Shown one piece after another: positions 17,730 through 26,778 of a DNA stretch of 64,000 nucleotides (its first letter is position 1; each line of letters opens with the position of its first letter). Where the stretch lies: contig NZ_JAYGJQ010000001.1 in NCBI RefSeq assembly GCF_035013165.1, positions 1,364,001 through 1,428,000 of the forward strand. The letters are read 5' to 3'. The DNA comes from Bacteriovorax sp. PP10. GTDB lineage: Bacteria > Bdellovibrionota > Bacteriovoracia > Bacteriovoracales > Bacteriovoracaceae. The notes under the pieces were generated by a model. It saw only the letters and a list, made by a program, of their open reading frames with translations. It ran no database searches and was not told where the DNA came from. The position numbers were made by a program, and so were the translations under genes.

Positions 17730-19577
17730 ATGGGAAATACAAAATTAAAAGAGTCTAGGCCTTCTAAAGAATCTACACCTTATTCGAAGTTCAAGGAAAT
17801 TGACGGAAGTCACCCCTTGAAAAAGAATGTGCCCGAAGCGGTAGTTGAGTACCAGGTTCGCACAAGGCATGGAGGGCAGGTCGCATTTTTTAATTTTGAT
17901 CTCGCTCGCGAAATAGGACTTATCCCGGAAAATCATCCAGACGAATTTACCAAAGAACTTAAAGAAGAAATCTTAAATACATTCAGCATCGTGATCATTA
18001 ACGAATACGATATGATGAATAATTTTAATTATCCCAAAGAAGAAATCAAACCCAATACTTACATGGCCACTCGCTACCTTCAACTTCAGCATCCGTGCAA
18101 GAAGGGGACGACGTCTGGAGATGGAAGAAGCATTTGGAACGGTCAGATTTCAAAAGGTGGGAAGACTTGGGACGTTTCAAGTTGCGGAACTGGAGCAACA
18201 AAACTAAGCCCGGCATGTAATATCAACAAAAAGTTTTATCAAACGGGAGACCCGACGGTTTCTTACGGTTGTGGATACTCGGAAAAAGATGAAGGATTAA
18301 GTTCACTGTTTTTCAGTGAAGTTTTAGCAAAAAATGGTCTGGTGACTGAAAGAGTTTTAGGGATCATTGAATACGCTAAAGGTCTCTCGATCAACATCCG
18401 CGTTCACGACAACCTTCTTCGTCCTTCGCACATGTTTAATCACTTAAAACAAAATAACCTGCCAACACTTAAGCGAGTGGTGGATTACTACATCGACCGT
18501 CAGATTAAGAACAAAGTCTGGAAGCATGCTCCGACTGAACCAAAATCTCTTTATGATTATTTCCTTAATCAGGTAGTAGAGACGTTTGCTGAAATGTCGG
18601 CGAACTTTGAAGATCAGTATATCTTTTGCTGGTTAGACTGGGATGGGGACAATATTTTAATGGACGGTGGGATTATCGATTACGGATCGGTTCGCCAGTT
18701 CGGATTGTACCACCACGAATACCGTTATGATGATGTTCAGCGCTGGTCGACGTCGATTAAAGAGCAAAAACAAAAAGCACGCTACATAGTTCAGACTTTT
18801 GCTCAAATTGTTGATTACATCAAAAATGAAAAGAAGAAATCAATTGAAGATTTTAAGAATCACCACTCGATGGCCTCTTTTGATAAACGCTTCAACGATT
18901 ATAAAAACAGAAATATCCTGACGAAAATCGGATTCACTCCAAAGTATGCAGAGTTTCTTTTAGAAAACTGCAAGAAGGATGTGGAAGATTTCAGAAGTGA
19001 TTTTACTTATTTTGAAATGGCGAAATCAGTAAAAGGAATTCAGAAAGTACCGGATGGGATTAACTGGAATGCGATCTACTGTATGCGCGACATTTTAAGA
19101 GAGCTTCCGCAGATGTTATTGTCTCGTGGGATCAACGCTCCTTTAGTAAGTTCTGAATTCGTAGACATCATTAAGTCTAGTTATGCGACGAAAGCGGATC
19201 TTAAAAAATCAATCCGTCGTGATATGAAAATCAGAAGCTATCAGAAAAATTACGTGAAACTTTTAAACAAAGTGGCAATGAAGTTTAAAATAGCTCCGGA
19301 AAAAGTTCTTCTTGATGTCTCAATGAGATCAAGTGTGATTAATAAGTACGATAGAGTGACGGGAGATTCAATCACAACTATCGTTCAGAAAATCATGAAC
19401 CAGAAACCAAAGTTATCTGCTGAAGACATCAATACGACTTTAAAAGAGTTTACAGCGTATCAAAACCTGAACCCTGATAAAGACAGAAAACCTTCTAATT
19501 TTGAATCTGAAAAAGAGCAGTCACGCCTTGTAAAAGGGATGCTACAGATCGTACGCGAGTATAGAGACGGGATATGA
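17730..19577 (+). CDS. Divergent SelO-like protein (pseudokinase-fold AMPylase family)
   Basis: The 615-residue cytosolic protein appears to be a remote relative of SelO, which uses a kinase fold to transfer AMP to proteins. The landmarks in order are SGDGRSIWNGQISKGG (residues 129-144) as the nucleotide-binding loop; LFFSEVLAKNGLVTERVLGII, parallel to the SEAMxxLGIPTTRAL segment; RVHDNLLRPSHM; and WLDWDGDNILMDGGIIDYGSV, parallel to GVxNTDNxxxxGxTIDYGP, with Asp307-Asn308 and Asp317 as metal ligands. The C-terminal 250 residues are unlike standard SelO. Its stop overlaps the start of an S51 peptidase gene by 4 bases. The ATG at 17730 has no clear Shine-Dalgarno. Confidence 0.7.
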   Translation: MGNTKLKESRPSKESTPYSKFKEIDGSHPLKKNVPEAVVEYQVRTRHGGQVAFFNFDLAREIGLIPENHPDEFTKELKEEILNTFSIVIINEYDMMNNFNYPKEEIKPNTYMATRYLQLQHPCKKGTTSGDGRSIWNGQISKGGKTWDVSSCGTGATKLSPACNINKKFYQTGDPTVSYGCGYSEKDEGLSSLFFSEVLAKNGLVTERVLGIIEYAKGLSINIRVHDNLLRPSHMFNHLKQNNLPTLKRVVDYYIDRQIKNKVWKHAPTEPKSLYDYFLNQVVETFAEMSANFEDQYIFCWLDWDGDNILMDGGIIDYGSVRQFGLYHHEYRYDDVQRWSTSIKEQKQKARYIVQTFAQIVDYIKNEKKKSIEDFKNHHSMASFDKRFNDYKNRNILTKIGFTPKYAEFLLENCKKDVEDFRSDFTYFEMAKSVKGIQKVPDGINWNAIYCMRDILRELPQMLLSRGINAPLVSSEFVDIIKSSYATKADLKKSIRRDMKIRSYQKNYVKLLNKVAMKFKIAPEKVLLDVSMRSSVINKYDRVTGDSITTIVQKIMNQKPKLSAEDINTTLKEFTAYQNLNPDKDRKPSNFESEKEQSRLVKGMLQIVREYRDGI

Positions 19578-20248
19578 AAATAGTTCTCTATTCGGGGGGA
19601 GGCGAGAAAGAAAATCGCTTCCTGAATAAGCGTGCCCTGGATTTGACAGGTGCAGATGTTCCAAAATTAACTTTCATTCCTTCCAGCTCTTACGATGCCG
19701 AAGAAGACTTCAAGTTTTTTGTCGATGAATTCTCCAAACTTGGCGTTCAGCGCTTCATGCATTTTTGTGTCGACACTCCTTTTACTAAAACCATGCTTAG
19801 TGAAGTTTTAAAAAGCGACCTGATTTTTTTAGGTGGTGGAAATACGTTTTATTTTCTGAAACATCTAAAAAAGCATAAGATGTTCGATCATTTTAAGAAA
19901 TTCTTAAAAAGAGGTGGAGTGCTTTGTGGCCTGTCTGCAGGTGCTATTGTATTAACTCCTCACGTGCATACAGCGAGCTTTCCGCACTTTGACCGCGATG
20001 AGAACCCATGGGATATGAAAAACCTCTCAGCTATGAGATTGGTCAACTTTGAGTTCTTCCCTCATTATAAAAACTCGCAACGTTATGATAACGAACTAAA
20101 GCATCATTCTAAAAAATCTAATCTTCCGCTTTATGCGTGCGCCGATGGTGGTGGGATTATCATTGAAAAAGAAGGCCTTACTTTCTGTGGAAAGACCCAC
20201 GTTTTTTATCAGGGAAAGAAGTTCACTCTTTCTCACTATCTAGGTTAA
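19574..20248 (+). CDS. Peptidase S51 family protein (PepE/cyanophycinase-like)
   Basis: The 224-residue protein has the flavodoxin-like S51 pattern: MKIVLYSGGG at the start, FIPSSSYD, IFLGGGNTFYFL near residue 90 and the nucleophile Ser in CGLSAGAIVL near residue 120. These proteins are serine peptidases acting on small acidic peptides (PepE cleaves Asp-X) or on cyanophycin. ATGA overlap with the SelO-like gene indicates translational coupling, so the pair probably works in one process. No signal peptide is seen. A catalytic His is plausible in FFPHYKNS but cannot be fixed from sequence. Confidence 0.85.
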   Translation: MKIVLYSGGGEKENRFLNKRALDLTGADVPKLTFIPSSSYDAEEDFKFFVDEFSKLGVQRFMHFCVDTPFTKTMLSEVLKSDLIFLGGGNTFYFLKHLKKHKMFDHFKKFLKRGGVLCGLSAGAIVLTPHVHTASFPHFDRDENPWDMKNLSAMRLVNFEFFPHYKNSQRYDNELKHHSKKSNLPLYACADGGGIIIEKEGLTFCGKTHVFYQGKKFTLSHYLG

Positions 20249-20330
20249 TTAATTGCAAAAAAATAAACAAATTTTTAATAAGTGCGGTAGAATAAATATC
20301 TTAAAAAAATAAAAAAACAGGATGTTTTTT

Positions 20331-20414
20331 ATGAAGAAAATTTGTGCATTGATTTTTGTTATCTCTTACGCTCTGGCCGCGGCAGTTGTTCATGCCGGAA
20401 GTTTTATCAAGTAA
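20331..20414 (+). CDS. 27-codon micro-ORF resembling a bare signal peptide
   Basis: ATG 20331 is preceded by AGGA (20319-20322) at 8-base spacing. The peptide begins with two lysines, has a hydrophobic core (LIFVISYALAAAVV) and ends HAGSFIK, so it looks like a Sec signal peptide with an A-x-A-like cleavage site and about five residues left. It overlaps the 3' end of the convergent ybaN gene by 8 bases. It may be a real small membrane or secreted peptide, or the remnant of a truncated exported protein. The good ribosome site argues against pure chance. Confidence 0.45.
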   Translation: MKKICALIFVISYALAAAVVHAGSFIK

Positions 20415-20787
20415 GATCTTTTTTAGAAGCACTTGATGGTCTGGTCCAGATAAAAACCAACACACCCACAAGTACACTCGAAGCAAAAATCTTGATTGCT
20501 AAGGGGATATCCAATGTCGGAATTCTCCAGGAAATAATCAGACCAAGCATAATAGTGGCTACCCATTTGGATTTAATGCCAATCACACCACGCTCGTGCC
20601 AGTCTTTTAGAGAGGGTCCCAGGTATTTGTGATTCATCAGCCAGTTGTGAATTTTTTCGCTGGATTTTGAATAGAAATATGCGGCCAGAAGTAAGAATGG
20701 AGTGGTGGGAAGTACGGGAAGAAAAGCTCCGACAATCCCCAGGGCCAGAAAGAAGTGGCCTAAAGTGAGTAAGACAATTTTTTTCAT
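20407..20787 (-). CDS. ybaN: DUF454 inner-membrane protein (YbaN family)
   Basis: The 126-residue protein fits the DUF454/YbaN family: GHFFLALGIVGAFLPVLPTTPFLLLAAYFYSKSS, with the signature LPTTPF, then W(L)MNHKYLGPSLKDWHERG and two further hydrophobic helices near the end. It should sit in the inner membrane with three or four helices. Function is unknown in any organism. It begins 4 bases inside the LysR gene's end (20784-20787), so it is translated from the same transcript. Confidence 0.88.
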   Translation of the reverse strand: MKKIVLLTLGHFFLALGIVGAFLPVLPTTPFLLLAAYFYSKSSEKIHNWLMNHKYLGPSLKDWHERGVIGIKSKWVATIMLGLIISWRIPTLDIPLAIKIFASSVLVGVLVFIWTRPSSASKKDLT

Positions 20788-21653
20788 TTTTCGATATCGG
20801 CGAAATAATTATTAATATTAGTTTTGAGCTCAAGATAAAAGGGATTAAAAATATCCAGCTGAGCAATGGTCTTTCTAGTGACCAGTGAAATAGGGCGAGT
20901 CACTTTGAGTTTTCTATAATGTTTCTTTTTAATATTTAATTCTTTACATAATCCCAGCGGGATCAATCCATTCCCTAAACCAACTTTTGTCATTTGATAA
21001 ACGGCGAGAAAAGACTCTACATAAATAACAGAGTTCGCAAAAAGCTGTGGGTATTCTTTTTTAATCGAAGGCCCGATACTCTTCCAGGTCGCAGAGTTTT
21101 CTTCAATAGTAATCAGTGGAAGATTGCGATTGGGTTTATCTTTATTTTCTGCATAAAGTAATGCCAGGGGTTCATCTACCAAGTGATAAGAAGCTAAGTC
21201 TTTTCTGGCATCGTTAGATGTGCAGATTCCTAATTGGTATTTTCCCAGTGTGACGTTTTCTAAAAGCATTAAACTTCTATGAACATGGATATCTAGTTTG
21301 AGATTCTTAAAACTTTTAAGAGTTTTATCAATAACTGCAGGCCCGAAGCTTCCGGCGATAGAGTCGGAGAGTGCTAAAGAAAAATGGGAAATGTGATTTG
21401 ATTTGTTTGCCGTATTGATGGAAAGATTCTTTAATTCCAACAGAAGCGGTTTAGCTTTACTTAGAAACTGCAGTGCTTCAGGAGTTAGTTTGAGGCGCCT
21501 ACCATCTGGTTCGACTAATTTCATATCGAGTTCAATTTGTAATGCTTGAAGGCGTTTACTCACGGCAGATTGAGTTAATCTCAAGCTGAGAGCAGCTTGG
21601 CTTACCGTTTCGTGTTTTTCAAGTGCCATAAGGGCTTCAATTCCGTCCAACAT
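20784..21653 (-). CDS. LysR-family transcriptional regulator
   Basis: The 289-residue protein has the LysR helix-turn-helix at residues 1-60 (LMALEKHETVSQAALSLRLTQSAVSKRLQALQ), then an effector domain; the layout is closest to ArgP/IciA. It is divergent from aconitase across a 205-base gap, a usual position for a regulator of the neighbour, so acnA or ybaN could be its targets (inference). An ATTCGAAT palindrome (around 21674-21681) lies in the gap near its own start. The downstream gene ybaN overlaps by 4 bases. Confidence 0.9.
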   Translation of the reverse strand: MLDGIEALMALEKHETVSQAALSLRLTQSAVSKRLQALQIELDMKLVEPDGRRLKLTPEALQFLSKAKPLLLELKNLSINTANKSNHISHFSLALSDSIAGSFGPAVIDKTLKSFKNLKLDIHVHRSLMLLENVTLGKYQLGICTSNDARKDLASYHLVDEPLALLYAENKDKPNRNLPLITIEENSATWKSIGPSIKKEYPQLFANSVIYVESFLAVYQMTKVGLGNGLIPLGLCKELNIKKKHYRKLKVTRPISLVTRKTIAQLDIFNPFYLELKTNINNYFADIEK

Positions 21654-21858
21654 ATTCCTTATACTACTACATTCTATTCGAATTATTCAATTTTTTCGTG
21701 CTTCTTTTTCGCATAAAATTCCTATAGAGGCCGCTGTGCAGGAAAAAAACTTGAGAACGGTTAGATTTTCCTTCGTGACGGTGCTTTTAATAACATTTAT
21801 ACTTGGCTTACAAAACATTCAGATACTTTGAGTTAATCCCCAATAAAGGAGTCCCTTC

Positions 21859-24522
21859 ATGAGCAAGGTTAAAAAAACGCTAACAGTTGGTTCTAAGAAC
21901 TACACTTACTACAGCTTAAGAGAAGCAAAGAATTTAGGTCTTACAGACATCGACAAACTTCCAAAGTCTCTAAAAGTTTTAATGGAGAATTTACTTCGCC
22001 ATGAAAATGGAAAAGACGTAACGTTCGAAGACGCAAAAGCGATCAACGAATGGGCGAAGACTCAATCATCTGATAGAGAAATTGCTTACTACCCAGCTCG
22101 CGTTCTTATGCAAGACTTTACAGGAGTTCCTGCAGTTGTAGATTTAGCGGCAATGAGAGAAGCAATGAGAACAATCGGTGGAGATCCAAAAAAGATCAAC
22201 CCACTTATTCCCGTTGACCTGGTTATCGATCACTCGGTAGCTGTAGATTTCTTCGGTCACTCTGATTCATTTGAAAAGAACGTTGATTTAGAATACGAAA
22301 GAAACAGAGAAAGATACACGTTCCTTAAGTGGGGACAAAAAGCATTTAAAAACTTCCGCGTAGTTCCTCCAGGAACAGGAATTTGTCACCAGGTTAACCT
22401 TGAGTATTTAGCACAAACTGTTTGGACTAAAACTGAAAATGGTGAAACGACAGCATACCCAGATACATGCGTAGGAACTGACTCACATACAACTATGGTT
22501 AACGGACTCTCTGTTTTAGGATGGGGTGTTGGTGGTATCGAAGCTGAAGCAGCAATGCTAGGCCAAGCGGTTACTATGACTGTTCCAGAAGTTGTTGGTT
22601 TCAAAATGACTGGAAAAATTAAAGAAGGGATCACTGCTACAGATATCGTATTAACTGTAACTCAAATGTTACGTAAACACGGTGTAGTAGAAAAATTCGT
22701 TGAGTTCTACGGTCCGGGTGTAAAAGCTTTATCTCTAGCAGACAGAGCGACAGTTGCGAACATGGCACCTGAGTACGGAGCGACTTGTGGATTCTTCCCA
22801 ACTGATGAAAAGACAATTGAATACTTAAGATTCACAGGAAGATCTGAGGAGCAAGTTGCCCTTGTTGAAGCTTACTCGAAAGAGCAAGGTCTTTGGTTAA
22901 ATGAAGGGGATGCTGATCCAGTATTTACTTCAACTCTTGAACTTGATCTATCTACTGTTGTTCCATCTCTATCTGGGCCAAAACGTCCTCAAGATAAAAT
23001 CGAACTTACTGCAGCTGCAGACGCTTTCGGAAAAGAACTTGTTGGAGCTTTCAAAGTTAATCCAGATGAAGCACACAAAGAATACGCTGTTGACGGTGAA
23101 ACATACAAACTTAAGCATGGTGCTGTAGCTATCGCTACAATCACTTCTTGTACAAATACTTCAAACCCATCAGTTATGATTGCTGCTGGTCTTGTTGCTA
23201 AAAAAGCAAGAGCTCTAGGCCTTAAGTCTCAGCCATGGGTTAAGACTGCTCTTTCTCCTGGATCAAAAGTTGTAACTGACTACCTTGTAGAGTCTGGTCT
23301 TCAACAATCTCTGGATGAATTAGGATTCAACCTTACTGGATACGGATGTATGTCTTGTATCGGTAACTCTGGTCCACTTCCAGAAAACATTTCTAAATCA
23401 ATCAATACGAACAACCTTGTTGTTACTTCAGTATTATCTGGAAACAGAAACTTCGAAGGACGTATCAACCCAGACGTTAAAGCAAACTACCTGGCTTCAC
23501 CTCCATTAGTTATCGCTTACGCGCTTGCTGGTAACATCAACATCAACATTTCTAAAGACTCACTTGGAAAAGGATCAAATGGAAAAGATGTTTACCTAAA
23601 AGACATCTGGCCTACTCATGAAGAAATCCAAAACGTACTTATGTCAAAACTGACAAGTGCTATGTTCAAACAACGTTACGCTAACGTATTTGATGGAGAC
23701 GCTCACTGGCAGTCAATTAAGATTACTGAAGGTGAGTTCTACGCATGGGAACCAGATTCAACTTACATCAGAAACCCAACGTTCTTCCAAAACATTGCTG
23801 ATGGAAAAATTGATTCAATTAAAGTTGATGGTGCAAGAATCCTAGCTCTATTTGCTGACTCAATCACAACTGACCATATTTCTCCTGCTGGATCGATTAA
23901 GAAAACATCACCTGCTGGTGCTTACCTTCAAGAAAAAGGTGTAGCTGTAGCGGACTTTAACTCTTATGGATCACGTCGTGGAAACCATGAAGTTATGATG
24001 AGAGGAACATTTGCTAACATTCGTATTAAAAACGAAACAGCACCTGGAACTGAAGGTGGAGTAACGAAGTACATTCCAACTGGTGAAATTCTTCCAATCT
24101 ACGATGCAGCTATGAAGTACATCTACAACCAAACTCCACTTGTGGTTATCGCAGGTAAAGAGTACGGAACTGGATCATCTCGTGACTGGGCAGCGAAAGG
24201 AACAATGTTACAAGGTGTAAAAGCAGTTATCACTGAATCGTTTGAACGTATCCACAGATCGAACCTTATCGGTATGGGTGTTCTTCCATTAGTATTCCCA
24301 GAAGGAACGGATAGAAAGACTCTAGGTCTTGTAGGGGATGAAACAATCTCTCTTCACCCACAAGGGGATTTCAGACCAGGTATGAAGTACGACATGATCG
24401 TAACTCGTGCAAATGGCGAGATCGTAAGAACGGTTGTAACGTCAAGAGTGGACACTGTGGATGAGTTAAACTACATCACAAACGGTGGTATTCTTCAGTA
24501 CGTTCTAAGAAATTTAAAATAA
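21859..24522 (+). CDS. acnA: Aconitate hydratase A
   Basis: The 887-residue enzyme of the TCA cycle interconverts citrate and isocitrate with a [4Fe-4S] cluster. The cluster ligands are Cys431 in TSCTNTSNPS and Cys497 and Cys500 in GYGCMSCIGN; this spacing matches the AcnA/IRP1 group. Other landmarks are DHSVAVDFFG, GTDSHTTMVNGL near residue 208, and in the swivelling domain DHISPAGSI and EYGTGSSRDWAAKG. AAGGAG precedes the start by about 8 bases. It stands alone, ending in a strong terminator, with a LysR gene divergent upstream. Citrate synthase, its partner in the cycle, begins at 63012. Confidence 0.98.
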   Translation: MSKVKKTLTVGSKNYTYYSLREAKNLGLTDIDKLPKSLKVLMENLLRHENGKDVTFEDAKAINEWAKTQSSDREIAYYPARVLMQDFTGVPAVVDLAAMREAMRTIGGDPKKINPLIPVDLVIDHSVAVDFFGHSDSFEKNVDLEYERNRERYTFLKWGQKAFKNFRVVPPGTGICHQVNLEYLAQTVWTKTENGETTAYPDTCVGTDSHTTMVNGLSVLGWGVGGIEAEAAMLGQAVTMTVPEVVGFKMTGKIKEGITATDIVLTVTQMLRKHGVVEKFVEFYGPGVKALSLADRATVANMAPEYGATCGFFPTDEKTIEYLRFTGRSEEQVALVEAYSKEQGLWLNEGDADPVFTSTLELDLSTVVPSLSGPKRPQDKIELTAAADAFGKELVGAFKVNPDEAHKEYAVDGETYKLKHGAVAIATITSCTNTSNPSVMIAAGLVAKKARALGLKSQPWVKTALSPGSKVVTDYLVESGLQQSLDELGFNLTGYGCMSCIGNSGPLPENISKSINTNNLVVTSVLSGNRNFEGRINPDVKANYLASPPLVIAYALAGNININISKDSLGKGSNGKDVYLKDIWPTHEEIQNVLMSKLTSAMFKQRYANVFDGDAHWQSIKITEGEFYAWEPDSTYIRNPTFFQNIADGKIDSIKVDGARILALFADSITTDHISPAGSIKKTSPAGAYLQEKGVAVADFNSYGSRRGNHEVMMRGTFANIRIKNETAPGTEGGVTKYIPTGEILPIYDAAMKYIYNQTPLVVIAGKEYGTGSSRDWAAKGTMLQGVKAVITESFERIHRSNLIGMGVLPLVFPEGTDRKTLGLVGDETISLHPQGDFRPGMKYDMIVTRANGEIVRTVVTSRVDTVDELNYITNGGILQYVLRNLK

Positions 24523-24545
24523 ACTTTTTTGAGTTTTAAGAGAGA

Positions 24546-24576
24546 GGGGGATTTGAAAAAATCCCCCTTTTTTTTT
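24546..24576 (+). terminator. Intrinsic terminator of acnA
   Basis: A 7-bp stem GGGGGAT / ATCCCCC with an 8-base loop is followed by nine T. Confidence 0.92.
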
Positions 24577-24622
24577 GCCCAATGGCCTATCTAATAGTTA
24601 GGTATCCTGTGCGCTCAAATAG

Positions 24623-24639
24623 TGTCTAAACTTTAGACA
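24623..24639. promoter_or_regulatory. Perfect palindrome TGTCTAAA-C-TTTAGACA
   Basis: The 8-base arms are exact inverted repeats around one base. It lies about 95 bases before the S41-protease start, and a near-copy lies at 3131-3147 before another exported-protein gene. It may be an operator or an activator site; a third copy was not found in this window. Confidence 0.5.
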
Positions 24640-24734
24640 GGCACTTCCTATGTCTTGTAAAAAATTCCACTTCAACCTATAGACAGGCCCATCTTGCTAA
24701 AATCAATCATTCACTCACGAATGGGAGACTTACA

Positions 24735-26630
24735 ATGATCAAGACATCGATTCTTTCTGCTGTACTAATGACTTCTGCACTTCTTCATACTCCTGAAGTT
24801 AATGCCAGAGTTCTTGATCCATCAAGTGGAGCAATGGTTAATACAGGCCTATTAAAAGATGTTTATTCAGGAGTTAAATTTAACTATCTTAATAAAGAAG
24901 ACCGTCTTCTTGTTTTAAAAGATTTATTAAAAACAGTAGAGCTTCAATATGCGCTTCTTCCTTTAAAGAAGCAGCTGATTGGTCTTAATTATGAAAAGTT
25001 AAAAGCTGATGCTATCGCCGCAGAAGAAGCTAGCGATGATATTCTTCTTGATACTAAAGACAGAAAAAATAGTGAACTAAGAGATAGAGTGGCCTTTCTT
25101 CAAGCAAGCAGCAATATGGATTTTATCGATAGAATGACTGTTTTGATCGCTCAGTTTAAAGACACGCACTTTGGAATTTACGATAAGATCGCAAGACCAT
25201 TTATCTATACTGGTCTTCGTTTTTACAGGATTGATGGAAAGATCGTTGTATCTCAACTAGAAACAAAGTTCCTTGGAATGGCAAGCAAGCTTTCAGGAGC
25301 TGACTTATCAACGATTAAAATTGGTGATGAAGTTATCTCAATTGATGGTGTGCCGGTAGAAGATAAAATTAAAGAATTAAAACCTTATATCTCAGGAAGC
25401 TCTGACGACTTTATCGATTCAGAAGCCATCCGCAGCCTGACACTTAGAAATGTTAAATATGAAAAGAAAAATTTCATTAGAGTTGTTTTTAAAAATGCTG
25501 GAACAATTAAGCTTCCAATTTTTTCAAACAGTACAATGTCAGACACACCAAGACTGGATGCAATTACATTCTTAAACAAGTTTGAAATTCCATCAGATAC
25601 AAGCTCAATTGGAATTACTTTTGATCAGACACTTAAGAAATGGACTGACTCTGATATGTCATTCATTGGATACAGAGCAAGCAAGATTGCAAAAAACTTA
25701 AAAGACCTTAAAGAGTACGTAAGTGATTCTGGATCAGCGGCAATCAGAACAGGATACTTTATCAATAAAGGGAAAACATACGCAGTTCTGCAAGTGCTAA
25801 CTTTCTCAGCACCGAAAGTTAAGAATGGAGAGAACGCACTGGCATTTATTGATGCTTTAAGAAATTTCGTACTGGAAGTTAAAGAAAGTGAAGTGCCACT
25901 TATCCTAGACCTGCGTGTAAACAATGGTGGAAATGGTTCATACCCATCAAAGCTAATGAGCATGTTAATTGCTGATACAAAAGCTGAATTCGCAAGTTCA
26001 ACTGAAGCTCTAAGAATGACTCAATATATTCGTCAAATTAACGAAGGGTACCTGGTCCAAAGAGTTGCTGCTGAAGATGAAAATGAAGGTATGACGATTG
26101 ATATGATGAAAGACTTAATTGATACGGCACTTGATAATAATGACGAGTATACTCCAATGCACGTTATGGCCGGAACAATGAAAGCTGACCCAAAAGTTGG
26201 TGGATTCCCTAATAAGATTGTAACGCTCGTATCACCTGACTGTATTAGTGCATGTGATAAAACAGCTTTCTTAATCCAGTCGACAAAAAGATCTCCGATT
26301 ATTGGATCTCATAGTAACGGAACAGGAGCAGGGTTTACATCAAGTAATGAATTGAACACTCAATGGTCAGACCGCTTAAATATGTTTTCAGCAACAGTAC
26401 CAAACTACTTATTTGGTAGACCAGGAGCTCTAGGAACTTTAGTGTTTGGAGAAAACTCTGTATTAGAAATGTGTAGTGAGAATAAGCCAACTCCTGCAGA
26501 TATTCAGTACAAGGCAACAGCTCTGGACTTAAATAGAGAGAACCTAGGTTGGTTACAAAAAGCTGCCGAGGTACTTGAGTCAAATAACGTACAACTAAAG
26601 TCAGATATTCGTTCGACGATTTCAATCTAA
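24735..26630 (+). CDS. Exported S41-like protease with PDZ-like domain, atypical active site
   Basis: The 631-residue protein has a signal peptide ending around PEVNA (residue 24). A PDZ-like segment (LSGADLSTIKIGDEVISIDGVPVEDK) is followed by the S41 core: LILDLRVNNGGNGSY, then the place of the nucleophile in SPDCISACDKTAF (Ser505) and GSHSNGTGAGF. The usual S41 catalytic lysine in GKGT is absent (SNGTG), and the Ser lies between two cysteines, so it may use a different dyad or be inactive. It should be periplasmic or secreted. A perfect 15-bp terminator follows. A second S41 protease (Prc-like) starts about 150 bases downstream. Confidence 0.75.
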   Translation: MIKTSILSAVLMTSALLHTPEVNARVLDPSSGAMVNTGLLKDVYSGVKFNYLNKEDRLLVLKDLLKTVELQYALLPLKKQLIGLNYEKLKADAIAAEEASDDILLDTKDRKNSELRDRVAFLQASSNMDFIDRMTVLIAQFKDTHFGIYDKIARPFIYTGLRFYRIDGKIVVSQLETKFLGMASKLSGADLSTIKIGDEVISIDGVPVEDKIKELKPYISGSSDDFIDSEAIRSLTLRNVKYEKKNFIRVVFKNAGTIKLPIFSNSTMSDTPRLDAITFLNKFEIPSDTSSIGITFDQTLKKWTDSDMSFIGYRASKIAKNLKDLKEYVSDSGSAAIRTGYFINKGKTYAVLQVLTFSAPKVKNGENALAFIDALRNFVLEVKESEVPLILDLRVNNGGNGSYPSKLMSMLIADTKAEFASSTEALRMTQYIRQINEGYLVQRVAAEDENEGMTIDMMKDLIDTALDNNDEYTPMHVMAGTMKADPKVGGFPNKIVTLVSPDCISACDKTAFLIQSTKRSPIIGSHSNGTGAGFTSSNELNTQWSDRLNMFSATVPNYLFGRPGALGTLVFGENSVLEMCSENKPTPADIQYKATALDLNRENLGWLQKAAEVLESNNVQLKSDIRSTISI

Positions 26631-26663
26631 TAGAAGATAGCTTACATTCAAGATCAGATATTC

Positions 26664-26709
26664 GCTCGGTGTTTCTATCAAATAGAAACACCGAGCAATT
26701 TTTTCTTTT
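26664..26709 (+). terminator. Strong intrinsic terminator after the S41-like gene
   Basis: A perfect 15-bp stem (GCTCGGTGTTTCTAT and complement, loop CAA) is followed by AATTTTTTCTTTT. Its left part overlaps a sequence resembling the last 36 bases of the preceding gene. Confidence 0.92.
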
Positions 26710-26778
26710 GACTCCTACTCCTCATATTGGGGTATCATTGGTTGATAGTACTTTGTGCCTTCAATCTTTGGAGAAAAA

